From the NCBI GenBank assembly GCA_025455015.1, contig JALONI010000015.1, positions 1 through 42,152 of the forward strand: a stretch of DNA of 42,152 nucleotides, in the 5' to 3' direction. Shown here in pieces: positions 1 through 7,037 of the stretch (its first letter is position 1; each line of letters starts with the position of its first letter). The stretch comes from Cyclobacteriaceae bacterium (GTDB taxonomy: Bacteria; Bacteroidota; Bacteroidia; Cytophagales; Cyclobacteriaceae). The notes under the pieces were generated by a model. It was not told the DNA's origin. It saw only the letters and a program-made list of their open reading frames with translations, and searched no databases. The translations under genes were made by a program, and so were the position numbers.

Positions 1-37
1 GCTTTCAGATTGTGTTCTTTGATAGATTGCGTACAGA
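1..37 (+). CRISPR. Partial type II-C CRISPR repeat (array continues beyond the window's left edge)
   Basis: Positions 1-37 look like the last 37 bases of a repeat of about 47 bp. The blocks GCTTTCA, TCTTTGA, ATTG and ACAG fall in the same order and spacing as in the 47-bp repeats I recall for Bacteroides type II-C loci. Independent support comes from the tracrRNA at 5901-5983: the reverse complement of its anti-repeat reads ATTGTGATTTGC followed by TTTAGATTGT, and positions 1-13 here read GCTTTCAGATTGT. The ten bases outside the window should therefore be close to GTTGTGATTT. No second repeat follows within 38-127, so this is the repeat nearest cas2 and the array lies to the left. The pairing implies that crRNAs are read on the + strand, convergent with the cas operon. 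Confidence 0.72.
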
Positions 38-114
38 GTACCCCACCTGAATGCACTCTAAATCAATAACTTAGACTTAAAATCAGGATTAAAAAAGGTT
101 GTACGCAATCCATG

Positions 115-164
115 AAAAAGCCCCATACTAAAACAGTTCCAACTGTTCTGGGATAGGGGCTTTT
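115..164. terminator. Bidirectional terminator-like hairpin between cas2 and the CRISPR array
   Basis: AAAAGCCCC at 116-124 pairs perfectly with GGGGCTTTT at 156-164. Inside the loop a second perfect inverted repeat is nested: AACAGTT (132-138) with AACTGTT (141-147). On the - strand the 3' arm ends in five T (119-115), giving an intrinsic terminator for the cas operon that overlaps the cas2 stop codon at 128-130. On the + strand the 3' arm also ends in TTTT followed by more T-rich sequence, so it could stop array transcripts arriving from the left. Confidence 0.65.
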
Positions 165-466
165 GGCTTTTCTTCCCGCCCATAAAAGAGCTGCATCATA
201 CCAAATTGCTTGTCGGTAACCGTTAAAATGCCCACATGGCCGCGCGGGGGCAGGTTTTTTTTGATCCGTTTCAGGTGTACTTCCATGTTTTCGCGGCTGG
301 CGCAGTGGCGCAGGTAGGCACTAAACTGAAACATGTTGAAACCGTCCTTCATCATTTTCTTTCGGAAATCGGTATAGTTCTTCCGGTCCTTTTTGGTGTC
401 GGTGGGCAAATCAAAAAGAACCATGATCCACATGATGCGGTAGGCATTCAGGCGCTCGTTTTTCAT
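128..466 (-). CDS. cas2: CRISPR-associated endonuclease Cas2
   Basis: Cas2 forms the central dimer of the Cas1-Cas2 integrase that inserts new spacers into the array. The 112-residue product has the ferredoxin-like Cas2 start, with hydrophobic strand IMWIMVLFDLPT carrying the conserved Asp (D19), and ends in a proline-rich tail. The length is usual for type II Cas2. The open frame extends upstream to 511, but the ATG at 466 overlaps the cas1 stop codon as ATGA, the classic translational-coupling arrangement, so this start is preferred. It is the last gene of the cas9-cas1-cas2 operon and runs into the hairpin at 115-164. G+C is host-like, unlike cas9. Confidence 0.95.
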   Translation of the reverse strand: MKNERLNAYRIMWIMVLFDLPTDTKKDRKNYTDFRKKMMKDGFNMFQFSAYLRHCASRENMEVHLKRIKKNLPPRGHVGILTVTDKQFGMMQLFYGREEKPKAPIPEQLELF

Positions 467-1395
467 TCCAATTCCGGATAGACCAACTTTCGCGATTCGC
501 CCAGAAAACACTTTGCCAGGGAAGCGGATGTGCGTTGCAGGGCAATCATCATCGGGCTGGTTTCGCCACCCATCACCACATCCAGCGCGGGCAGTGCCAG
601 CAGTCTCTTTTTGATTTCGGGCGTCAGTTCTGTTTGGGTATCGGTCTCCTTAAGTACAGAAATAACCAGTTGGTCTGCAACAGGGCGATAGGGTTCCATG
701 ATGTCATCGGCCAGGCAATAGGCATTGTATTGGTTTCGGTGAAAAATGCCGAGCGTGGGCAACAAGCCGGAACCAACGAGCGCGCGCGCCACGCAGGCGC
801 GCAGAATAGCATAAGCATAGTTCAGTAGGTTATTGGGTGGTTCGCCTGCCGGGTCGCGGATGAAGTCCAGCTCAGGTTTGAATAACCGTGACCAATACCA
901 GGCCGATGCGCGGCCTTCCAGATTCTCCGGGTCCCCGGAACGGACGGATTCTGCCCAATGCAGCATGTTTTGAACATCCTTTCCCTGAAGCCTGAGCACG
1001 GCCGCCTGGTTGCGGATTTTGGCTTTGATGGTTTGCTGCCACAGTTGCTTTTTTAGCGGTTCGCTCGCCTCCATCTGCGCCTGAAAGCGTTGGCTCTGTA
1101 ATGAGTGGCCGTCCAAATTCAAAAGTAACCCGGTGGGGTGGTGAGTATGGTTGCATGTAATCACGGCTGCGTTGTTGGCCAGCAGTTTGGCCAACAGTGC
1201 CTGTGAAACCGTTATGCGCGGATGATCAAGAATGATCACGCCAATGTCTTCGATGGGAATAGTCGCAGTCGCTTCTTTTTTAAAGCTGTCGGGCAAGGTA
1301 TCATTTTTCTCTACTTCGGGTAGGCGAACGACCAACTGTTCCAACTGAGTGCTGAGGTAAGCCGGGTTGCCGAAGTAAAGGGTACGCTTGATCAT
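463..1395 (-). CDS. cas1: CRISPR-associated endonuclease Cas1, type II
   Basis: Cas1 is the metal-dependent integrase that captures protospacers and inserts them at the array. The 310-residue protein begins MIKRTLYFGNPAYLS and has the all-helical C-terminal catalytic domain. Predicted metal ligands are E160 (in LEGRASAWYW), H219 (in GIFHRNQYN) and E234 (in DDIMEPYRP). The open frame continues to 1446 and overlaps cas9. The ATG at 1395 is preferred because it starts the conserved N-terminus and has AAGGAG 11 bases upstream, a Shine-Dalgarno sequence rarely seen elsewhere in this window. It begins 25 bases after the cas9 stop and overlaps cas2 by four bases. No csn2 or cas4 is present, consistent with subtype II-C. 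The gene is about 55% G+C in the stretch I counted, far above cas9. Confidence 0.96.
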   Translation of the reverse strand: MIKRTLYFGNPAYLSTQLEQLVVRLPEVEKNDTLPDSFKKEATATIPIEDIGVIILDHPRITVSQALLAKLLANNAAVITCNHTHHPTGLLLNLDGHSLQSQRFQAQMEASEPLKKQLWQQTIKAKIRNQAAVLRLQGKDVQNMLHWAESVRSGDPENLEGRASAWYWSRLFKPELDFIRDPAGEPPNNLLNYAYAILRACVARALVGSGLLPTLGIFHRNQYNAYCLADDIMEPYRPVADQLVISVLKETDTQTELTPEIKKRLLALPALDVVMGGETSPMMIALQRTSASLAKCFLGESRKLVYPELE

Positions 1396-1420
1396 AGATT
1401 TACATGCTCCTTGACAAAGT

Positions 1421-4400
1421 CTAAGGCCGCGAAGGGACGTGATCAAGGTGTAGACCTTGAATTACATTCCCAATTCGGTCGACAGTAATCTTCAGGCACG
1501 TCTCTTTTATTCTAATGCTTTTGCTCAAATCCAGAGTTGTTTCCAGCTTATTCAAGCTACCTAGTTCGCCAATTTTGCTTTTGGCATCATATGGCTTTAT
1601 AAGTGAAGAAATGCTTGCGCTCACGAAATGGCATTCTCTGCCAGTACAGCTAACCATCTTATAGATACGATTTGGTATTTGGGGGGCAGCAAGTGATTTT
1701 ACTTCTTGATTAGAGGGAACAAATACCAGATCATTAGGTGATAAACTGAATAAGAATTCACCATTTTCTCTTTTGACTGGAATCATTGGTGTTTTTCGTT
1801 GCTCGACTACTGGTAGCGTAGCTCGCCACTTTTGGTGTTCAATTACCTCGTTGAGTGGGATACTCTCATAATTGCGTTTTTTCTTTTCGCTATCCCAATA
1901 CACCGCAAAAAACAAGTTGGTACCTTTATCGGCTTCTGCGTACTTCTTACGTTTATTTGCCGTTTGCCCGAGTGAAAATTTATTTCCTAGTTCATATACC
2001 CTCGCTTTAATGATTGGCTTGTGGGGTTTCCCATCATTATACTTTTCAATGGTTTTGTTCATCTCTTCAAGCCCTTCGGGCGAAAAAGCAATTTCGGGGT
2101 TACCGCCTTTGCTGACCAGGTAATTTTTTAGGATTTTCTGGATGCCGGTGTCAGTAATCGATTCAATGGCTTTTACGTCAAATGTAGTGTCAATTGCTTT
2201 TCTTGTTGCGGTAGTTATTTTACCTTTAGCTACTTTTACTCTTTGCAGGGATACCAGCCCTGAAATGGTATCTTTGTGCATTGATTTGCGAATTGCCCAA
2301 CTATCGCCTTTCGTTTGTGGAATCAGGCCTTTTTTGGGTTTACCATCTTTACCAAGCCTTAGATTTCCGGTTTCATCTTTGAAACTTTCATATTTGTTTG
2401 AAGCTTTATTGATCACACGGAGGTTTTGTTTGAAGCTGATAATGATTGTTTCCAGTACTGCTTTGGCATCAGCAGTGAAACTGGCCCATGGTTTCAGGAA
2501 TTCTCTCGGGACAGTTCTTTCCAGCATCCGATTCTCGCTAGAATTGAAATACTTCACTTTTTCTAACTTCCTCAGTTTGTGTTGAAGGTCATATCGCTTG
2601 TGGTCCGAGTTTGCGTGAAGGTTATTCAGTAAGTTGATATGGTCCCGCGTTGCGCACGCAATGACAAGCGCATCCACAGCATGATGCCTATGATCAATTC
2701 TTTTCTTTTGAAATCCTTTTGACAACTCAAGCGGCACAGTCGGTAAATATTTCTGATGTATTTTACTGAATGCTGTAAAAGCAGTACTTTTTGTTAGCTC
2801 GTTCATCCGCTCGAACCTCGGTAAAATCAAATCGTTCCACACATCGTCCAGCCCCCAGTCGTGCCTTAGCTCTGCTGTAATTTTTCCGTTTCCCGCAATT
2901 ATGTTTTTGGAGTTAACACCATCATCGTTTTCCGATTCGCGGACGATACTGGATAGCACTGAACTGATGAATTTCGAGATGTACCGGGTATCATTCAACT
3001 GCCGCTCAATCATTTGCTCTGGTATTTCTTCCAATAATAGTTTTGTCTTTTTTCCTCTGCTCTTTGCGTAGTGCTTTTTCACAAACTCCTGATAAGTCTC
3101 AAACTCTAACACAGTTACAGTATTGCCCAAACCGGTTTGAACTTTTTCGCCATGATGATTTTTAATGAACTCCAGTGCCAACTGGTTGTCTTTCAGTTTG
3201 TTCACGGCAGACTCACAAATCACCTTGTTACTAAAGCTGTCGTCAAAGTAGCGACTTTGTGGGATGATATGCTCAATTTCGTAAGCCGAGGTGAAAAGCT
3301 TACTCAGCGGTATTGTTTCCCCCGTGTAAGGCGAACGATACTTTTGTTCGAGCCATAGCTTGTACTTTAAGAGTTCTTTGCCACTTGGTTGTGCAGTCTT
3401 GCTGATTTTCTGAATGTCGTCCGGGATTTCGATATCCGAATTCAACACACCATCTTCGTAAATCTTCAAAATTTCCAGTTGTGTGGGGGAGTGCGGGCGC
3501 ACGTTCTCTACATCGCCCTGCTGCATCATCTCCACCAACAATGCTTTTAGCCTTAGATTGGTGTTCTCGTTTTCACTTATCTGTTTAGATAGGCCTTTTC
3601 GTTCATCGGCCGTCTTTTTCATCTCTCTGCCTAATTCAATATGTATTTCATTAAAGAAATCTTTTGCGCCCCGGCCATATTGTTGCCAAATATCTCTCAC
3701 CACCCGGAGTGTTTCCGTCATCACCTGTTCAACAATCGGATTGCGTAAGCTATGTTGCTTAAAGTCTGTAAGGTAGTTGTCCAAGTCATTTGCGCTAGTC
3801 CACTTCGTTAGGTCGGTTGCTTCTGCATGTCGCCCATACACGAGGTATTTGGCAACCCAGTCGGGAAGCGACTGGAAATGATGCGGCTCGGTCAGTCCTT
3901 TTGTTTTCTCCCTTACGCGCGGACTAATGGTTTCATCATACTCACCTGTTGTCAGTTTTTCAATTCTCGCCCGTGTATTGTTGTCGATTGCCTCCCAGCT
4001 CCAGAATTTGCCTGCGCGCATGAGCGGCAATAACTTTTTGATGGCCTTCTCTGAGTAAGAAGCATATTCACTTTTAAAGGGCGGGAATTTTCTGAAATGC
4101 TCAACAAAGGAGGCTTCGTCCAGCTTGTGTTTTCGGGCAAATGTTTTCAGTGCTTTTTCATACTCAGTTTTGTCGGTAATCGAGTAAATGATATGCCAAA
4201 GTTGGAACTCGGTCATTTTGGACAGAAAGAGGGCGGGTAGACTGTTGACTTTTTCGAGGCGTGTTGCGATTAGCGAATAGGTTTCATTCATCGGATAGAC
4301 CTTGTCCTCCACGAAGTTCCAGCGGTATTTGTTGGCCTCGGCACTGGCCGCCTTTCCTTTCAGTCCGGTTTGTTCAACGAGGAATTTTAATAGCGCGTCC

Positions 4401-5878
4401 TGCTTTATTTCCTTTCTTTTTGACAGTTCGTCAAATAGTTTCTCGTAATCTTTAACAGACTTGAAAAAGTCGCTTGTAACGTTGACTTCATCCGCCCTTC
4501 GATAAATACTTAGGTCTCGAATCCACTTCCAGATTCGGAACTCTTGATAATATGGATTCGATTTTGGAACTACTCTTAACGGTGCTACTTGCTCATTGCC
4601 TTCTGGGTCTGTGAACTTCCGGCTTTCTAAGCTACAGGAGCTGATAGATGACTTTTGTGTGCGCAGTGGGCGCTGATAAAAAATAATATCATCTACAATT
4701 AAGAGCAGAAGGTCTTTGCTGCTCAAGTTGTTCTGGTGACTTTCGTTGTGGCGGTAGAGTTCACGGATGCAGTCTACAAACAGTTCTTCCTTTTGCAACT
4801 CCGGGTGTAATTCAATTTGCCTTTTTAAAATCGTTTTGAGTTCATCCCTGTAGTACTTGCGTTCAATTGTTCGAACTAACTTTCCTTTTATTTTCTGATT
4901 AGGATTTTGGAGCAGGGTGTCGTAGATGTATTCGCCAACGGTTTTTCCTGATTTATCAATTTCCAGTTGTGTCTTAATTTTTATTTTGGCATACATCTTA
5001 TCCTTTAGCGCTTTGTCCATTACTTCAATCTCCTCGAAAGTTGGAAGAAATGAGATTTCTTGTTTGACGCTACTATCTTTTAGAGTTGTAGTCTTTACAA
5101 TGAATTCCCTTTTCTGCCCAATCCAATGCGATATGTCGGAATAAAATGCCGCTCTGTAGTTCAGTCCGTTTTCTAACTGAACATCATACCAATACTTCTC
5201 ATATTTTTTGTCTTTTTCGCCCTTGGTTACTTTCGATACCAGCGATGAAACGATTTCGAAGTCTTTTTCTTTGTCCGTAGAATCATCTTCTCGTTGATAG
5301 TACCCCCTCTTTATATTAAAGTTTAGAACTACCCAAGCCAATTCGGCCTTTTCGATTTTGTGGGTTAACGCTTTTTTTCGTAGGTAATACAAAGTCCAGT
5401 CATAAGGAATTTTGGCTGGTTCTCCGTTTCGGTTTGTTTTATTGAGTAGTTCGGGCTGATTGATCTTGAAATCTTCGAGCATTTCGGCAAACGAAGTTTG
5501 GAAGATAAAGCCTGTTTTATCGTAAGCAAGTTTCGGTTCCGAGGTATCCTTAAACTGGCCGGGGCGTGTTTTAAAATCAATTTTTTGAGCAAAATGTTCT
5601 GGCAGAAGTCCTAGGATGTTTAGGACGCGGTATAACCGTTGCCTGCGCAGCAAATATCTTTCTCGTAGTCGTCTGGCGCTGCGCAACTTTGTTCTGTCGG
5701 CTGTTTGGGAAATGGAGTTGCCCTTGTCGAATTCTCCCAAAATGTCCTGAGACATGGGAATCACACGTGTTCCCATACCGAGAATTTTCCCCGCTTTTTC
5801 GTTAAAATCCTGATTGACTAGCGCCCAACCGATGCTGTTTGTACCCAGATCCAAGCCAAGAATAGTTTTGCTGCTCAT
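1421..5878 (-). CDS. cas9: CRISPR-associated endonuclease Cas9, type II-C
   Basis: This is the RNA-guided DNA nuclease of the locus, 1485 residues, which is large for II-C but normal for Bacteroidota. Visible parts in order are RuvC-I with D10 in GLDLGTNSIGWAL; an arginine-rich bridge helix at about 66-90; an alpha-helical recognition lobe; RuvC-II with E748 in FFNEIHIELGREM; the HNH domain with EIEHIIPQSRYFDDSFSNK, where H870 and N893 are the expected catalytic residues; RuvC-III with HRHHAVDA (H1066, D1069); and a C-terminal PAM-interacting region of about 400 residues. All nuclease residues are intact, so it should cut both strands. No Shine-Dalgarno precedes the ATG; the upstream bases are A-rich. 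The gene is clearly AT-rich (about 40% G+C where counted) compared with cas1, cas2 and the flanks, suggesting transfer. The PAM cannot be read from the sequence. Confidence 0.97.
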   Translation of the reverse strand: MSSKTILGLDLGTNSIGWALVNQDFNEKAGKILGMGTRVIPMSQDILGEFDKGNSISQTADRTKLRSARRLRERYLLRRQRLYRVLNILGLLPEHFAQKIDFKTRPGQFKDTSEPKLAYDKTGFIFQTSFAEMLEDFKINQPELLNKTNRNGEPAKIPYDWTLYYLRKKALTHKIEKAELAWVVLNFNIKRGYYQREDDSTDKEKDFEIVSSLVSKVTKGEKDKKYEKYWYDVQLENGLNYRAAFYSDISHWIGQKREFIVKTTTLKDSSVKQEISFLPTFEEIEVMDKALKDKMYAKIKIKTQLEIDKSGKTVGEYIYDTLLQNPNQKIKGKLVRTIERKYYRDELKTILKRQIELHPELQKEELFVDCIRELYRHNESHQNNLSSKDLLLLIVDDIIFYQRPLRTQKSSISSCSLESRKFTDPEGNEQVAPLRVVPKSNPYYQEFRIWKWIRDLSIYRRADEVNVTSDFFKSVKDYEKLFDELSKRKEIKQDALLKFLVEQTGLKGKAASAEANKYRWNFVEDKVYPMNETYSLIATRLEKVNSLPALFLSKMTEFQLWHIIYSITDKTEYEKALKTFARKHKLDEASFVEHFRKFPPFKSEYASYSEKAIKKLLPLMRAGKFWSWEAIDNNTRARIEKLTTGEYDETISPRVREKTKGLTEPHHFQSLPDWVAKYLVYGRHAEATDLTKWTSANDLDNYLTDFKQHSLRNPIVEQVMTETLRVVRDIWQQYGRGAKDFFNEIHIELGREMKKTADERKGLSKQISENENTNLRLKALLVEMMQQGDVENVRPHSPTQLEILKIYEDGVLNSDIEIPDDIQKISKTAQPSGKELLKYKLWLEQKYRSPYTGETIPLSKLFTSAYEIEHIIPQSRYFDDSFSNKVICESAVNKLKDNQLALEFIKNHHGEKVQTGLGNTVTVLEFETYQEFVKKHYAKSRGKKTKLLLEEIPEQMIERQLNDTRYISKFISSVLSSIVRESENDDGVNSKNIIAGNGKITAELRHDWGLDDVWNDLILPRFERMNELTKSTAFTAFSKIHQKYLPTVPLELSKGFQKKRIDHRHHAVDALVIACATRDHINLLNNLHANSDHKRYDLQHKLRKLEKVKYFNSSENRMLERTVPREFLKPWASFTADAKAVLETIIISFKQNLRVINKASNKYESFKDETGNLRLGKDGKPKKGLIPQTKGDSWAIRKSMHKDTISGLVSLQRVKVAKGKITTATRKAIDTTFDVKAIESITDTGIQKILKNYLVSKGGNPEIAFSPEGLEEMNKTIEKYNDGKPHKPIIKARVYELGNKFSLGQTANKRKKYAEADKGTNLFFAVYWDSEKKKRNYESIPLNEVIEHQKWRATLPVVEQRKTPMIPVKRENGEFLFSLSPNDLVFVPSNQEVKSLAAPQIPNRIYKMVSCTGRECHFVSASISSLIKPYDAKSKIGELGSLNKLETTLDLSKSIRIKETCLKITVDRIGNVIQGLHLDHVPSRP

Positions 5879-5896
5879 ATTATTTTTTTAACTTTG
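5867..5896 (+). promoter_or_regulatory. Promoter of the tracrRNA (-33 TTTG, -7 TAACTTTG)
   Basis: TTTG at 5867-5870 and TAACTTTG at 5889-5896 match the Bacteroidota primary sigma consensus (TTTG, about 19 bases, TAnnTTTG) with an 18-base spacer. The -7 box is a perfect match. Four bases follow before the anti-repeat begins at 5901. The -33 box lies inside the first codons of cas9 on the opposite strand. Confidence 0.72.
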
Positions 5897-5900
5897 TTCT

Positions 5901-5983
5901 ACAATCTAAAGCAAATCACAATAAGGATTATTCCGTTGTGAAAACATCCAAGGCGGTCCCGCTCACGCGGGATCGTCTTTTTT
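5901..5983 (+). ncRNA. tracrRNA of the type II-C system
   Basis: This is a trans-activating RNA of about 83 bases, divergent from cas9. Its 5' part, 5901-5922, is the anti-repeat. ACAATCT (5901-5907) and AAAGCAAATCACAAT (5908-5922) are complementary to the partial repeat at 1-13 and to a GTTGTGATTT repeat start, with one bulged base and a G-U pair. A small hairpin GGA-TTAT-TCC (5925-5934) follows, then GTTGTGAAAACATCC. The RNA ends in an 11-bp stem (5952-5962 with 5967-5977, two G-U pairs, loop TCAC) and a T run. This layout of anti-repeat, short stem, A-rich linker and terminal GC stem is that of Bacteroidota II-C tracrRNAs. The exact 5' end is inferred from the promoter position. Confidence 0.85.
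5952..5983 (+). terminator. Intrinsic terminator forming the 3' end of the tracrRNA
   Basis: GGCGGTCCCGC (5952-5962) pairs with GCGGGATCGTC (5967-5977) over all 11 positions, two as G-U, around the loop TCAC. It is followed by six T at 5978-5983. In the RNA this stem is probably also part of the Cas9-binding scaffold. Confidence 0.85.
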
Positions 5984-6172
5984 ATTTTAATCTACATTGC
6001 AGCTACCATGACTCAAAACAATCCTTCCACCGCATCTTTACGTGGTGTCTGCGTCTAAAACGGGTCTCACACCGCCCTTCGGGAAGAGGGCGGATTCCGC
6101 GGCAAAGCGGCTCAGGGTTAAAATAAAGGTAAATAGTTGCTGACCAATTCCGCAAGACAAGGAGCGGAAAAA
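5984..6172. other. Intergenic region between the tracrRNA and cdaA, with small hairpins
   Basis: No gene is supported here. Two GC hairpins lie in tandem: CCGCCCT (6072-6078) with AGGGCGG (6087-6093), then CCGC (6097-6100) with GCGG about six bases later. Neither has a T run on the - strand, so they are not convincing terminators for cdaA. A -7-like box on the - strand is listed separately. Confidence 0.5.
6124..6131 (-). promoter_or_regulatory. Candidate -7 box for the cas9-cas1-cas2 operon
   Basis: On the - strand these bases read TACCTTTA, seven of eight positions of TAnnTTTG. A TTG lies 21 bases upstream as a possible -33 element. Transcription from here would give cas9 a leader of about 240 bases that runs antisense through the whole tracrRNA. 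I found no better match closer to the cas9 start. This is a prediction from sequence only. Confidence 0.35.
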
Positions 6173-7021
6173 TTATTTCGCGTCCTCGGCTTCGGCCTCC
6201 TCCGGAATCTCATCCCACTTTTCGGGCTCCGTGTTGTGTAAATATTCGAGGATTTTTTGTTCCACTTGGCGCAGCTTCAGGGCGCGCAGGTACTTGCCGT
6301 TGCGGGCTAAAATCAATCGGCCCGTTTCTTCGCTGATGGCCAGCACCAGCGTGTCTGTGACCTCGCTCATGCCAATGGCCGAGCGGTGGCGCAAGCCGTA
6401 TTGTTCGGGCAGGTGGTCGTTTTCACTGACGGGCAGCACACACCGGGCCGCCTCGATGCGCCCCTTGTAAAGAATGACCGCGCCATCGTGCAACGGGCTG
6501 TTCTTGTTGAAGATCGACAGCAACAGGCGCTTGCTCACTTCGGCATCCAGCTTGTCGCCCGTGTCGACATAATGTTTCAGTTGAATGTCGCGCGTAAAGA
6601 CAATGAGCGCGCCCGTGCGCGTAGCTTTGAGGGTCTTGATAGCATCCAGCACCTGCTGCAAGTCAAATTCTTCGTCTTGGGTCGTACGCCAGTTGGCCAC
6701 TTGTTTGAACAAATTGTCGCGGTTGAGGTCTGCGCTGCGCCCGATCAGCAACAGGAACTTGCGTATCTCGGGTTGGAAGAGGATGATCATCGCCAACACG
6801 CCCACACCCATAAACTGACCGAGGATGCGCGCCAGCAGTTCCATCTGGGCCGCCCGCACAATCAGGTACATCAGGTAGAGGGAGAGTATCCCCAGAAAAA
6901 TGTTGACCGCAATACTGCCGCGGATGAGCTTGTACACCTGGTAGAGCAAGATGGCTACCAGGCTAATATCAATCAAATCAACCCAGCTTACCTCCAAAAA
7001 GCCAATGCGAAAGAGCAACAT
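6173..7021 (-). CDS. cdaA: Diadenylate cyclase CdaA (c-di-AMP synthase)
   Basis: CdaA joins two ATP molecules into the second messenger cyclic di-AMP and is the membrane-bound housekeeping cyclase. The N-terminal ~85 residues contain three hydrophobic segments. The DAC domain follows, with both signature motifs: DGA at about residue 179 (NSPLHDGAVILYKGRIEAA) and RHR at about 211 (GLRHRSAIGMSE). Both are needed for nucleotide binding and catalysis. The acidic C-terminal tail (EEAEAEDAK) is typical. The start may be the ATG at 7021 or the GTG just before it at 7024. folP ends 16 bases upstream, and the folP-cdaA pairing is common in Bacteroidota, implying cotranscription. No cdaR regulator gene is adjacent. 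Confidence 0.93.
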   Translation of the reverse strand: MLLFRIGFLEVSWVDLIDISLVAILLYQVYKLIRGSIAVNIFLGILSLYLMYLIVRAAQMELLARILGQFMGVGVLAMIILFQPEIRKFLLLIGRSADLNRDNLFKQVANWRTTQDEEFDLQQVLDAIKTLKATRTGALIVFTRDIQLKHYVDTGDKLDAEVSKRLLLSIFNKNSPLHDGAVILYKGRIEAARCVLPVSENDHLPEQYGLRHRSAIGMSEVTDTLVLAISEETGRLILARNGKYLRALKLRQVEQKILEYLHNTEPEKWDEIPEEAEAEDAK

Positions 7022-7037
7022 CACCTGTCAAAAATAG

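Noticed and set aside
38-98. Spacer plus second CRISPR repeat
   Set aside because: A 30-base spacer would put the next repeat at about 68, and the sequence there does not resemble positions 1-37.
25-127. tracrRNA placed between cas2 and the array
   Set aside because: The inverted repeat at 25-34/101-110 first suggested an anti-repeat here, but the region at 5901-5983 has a far better anti-repeat, promoter and terminator.
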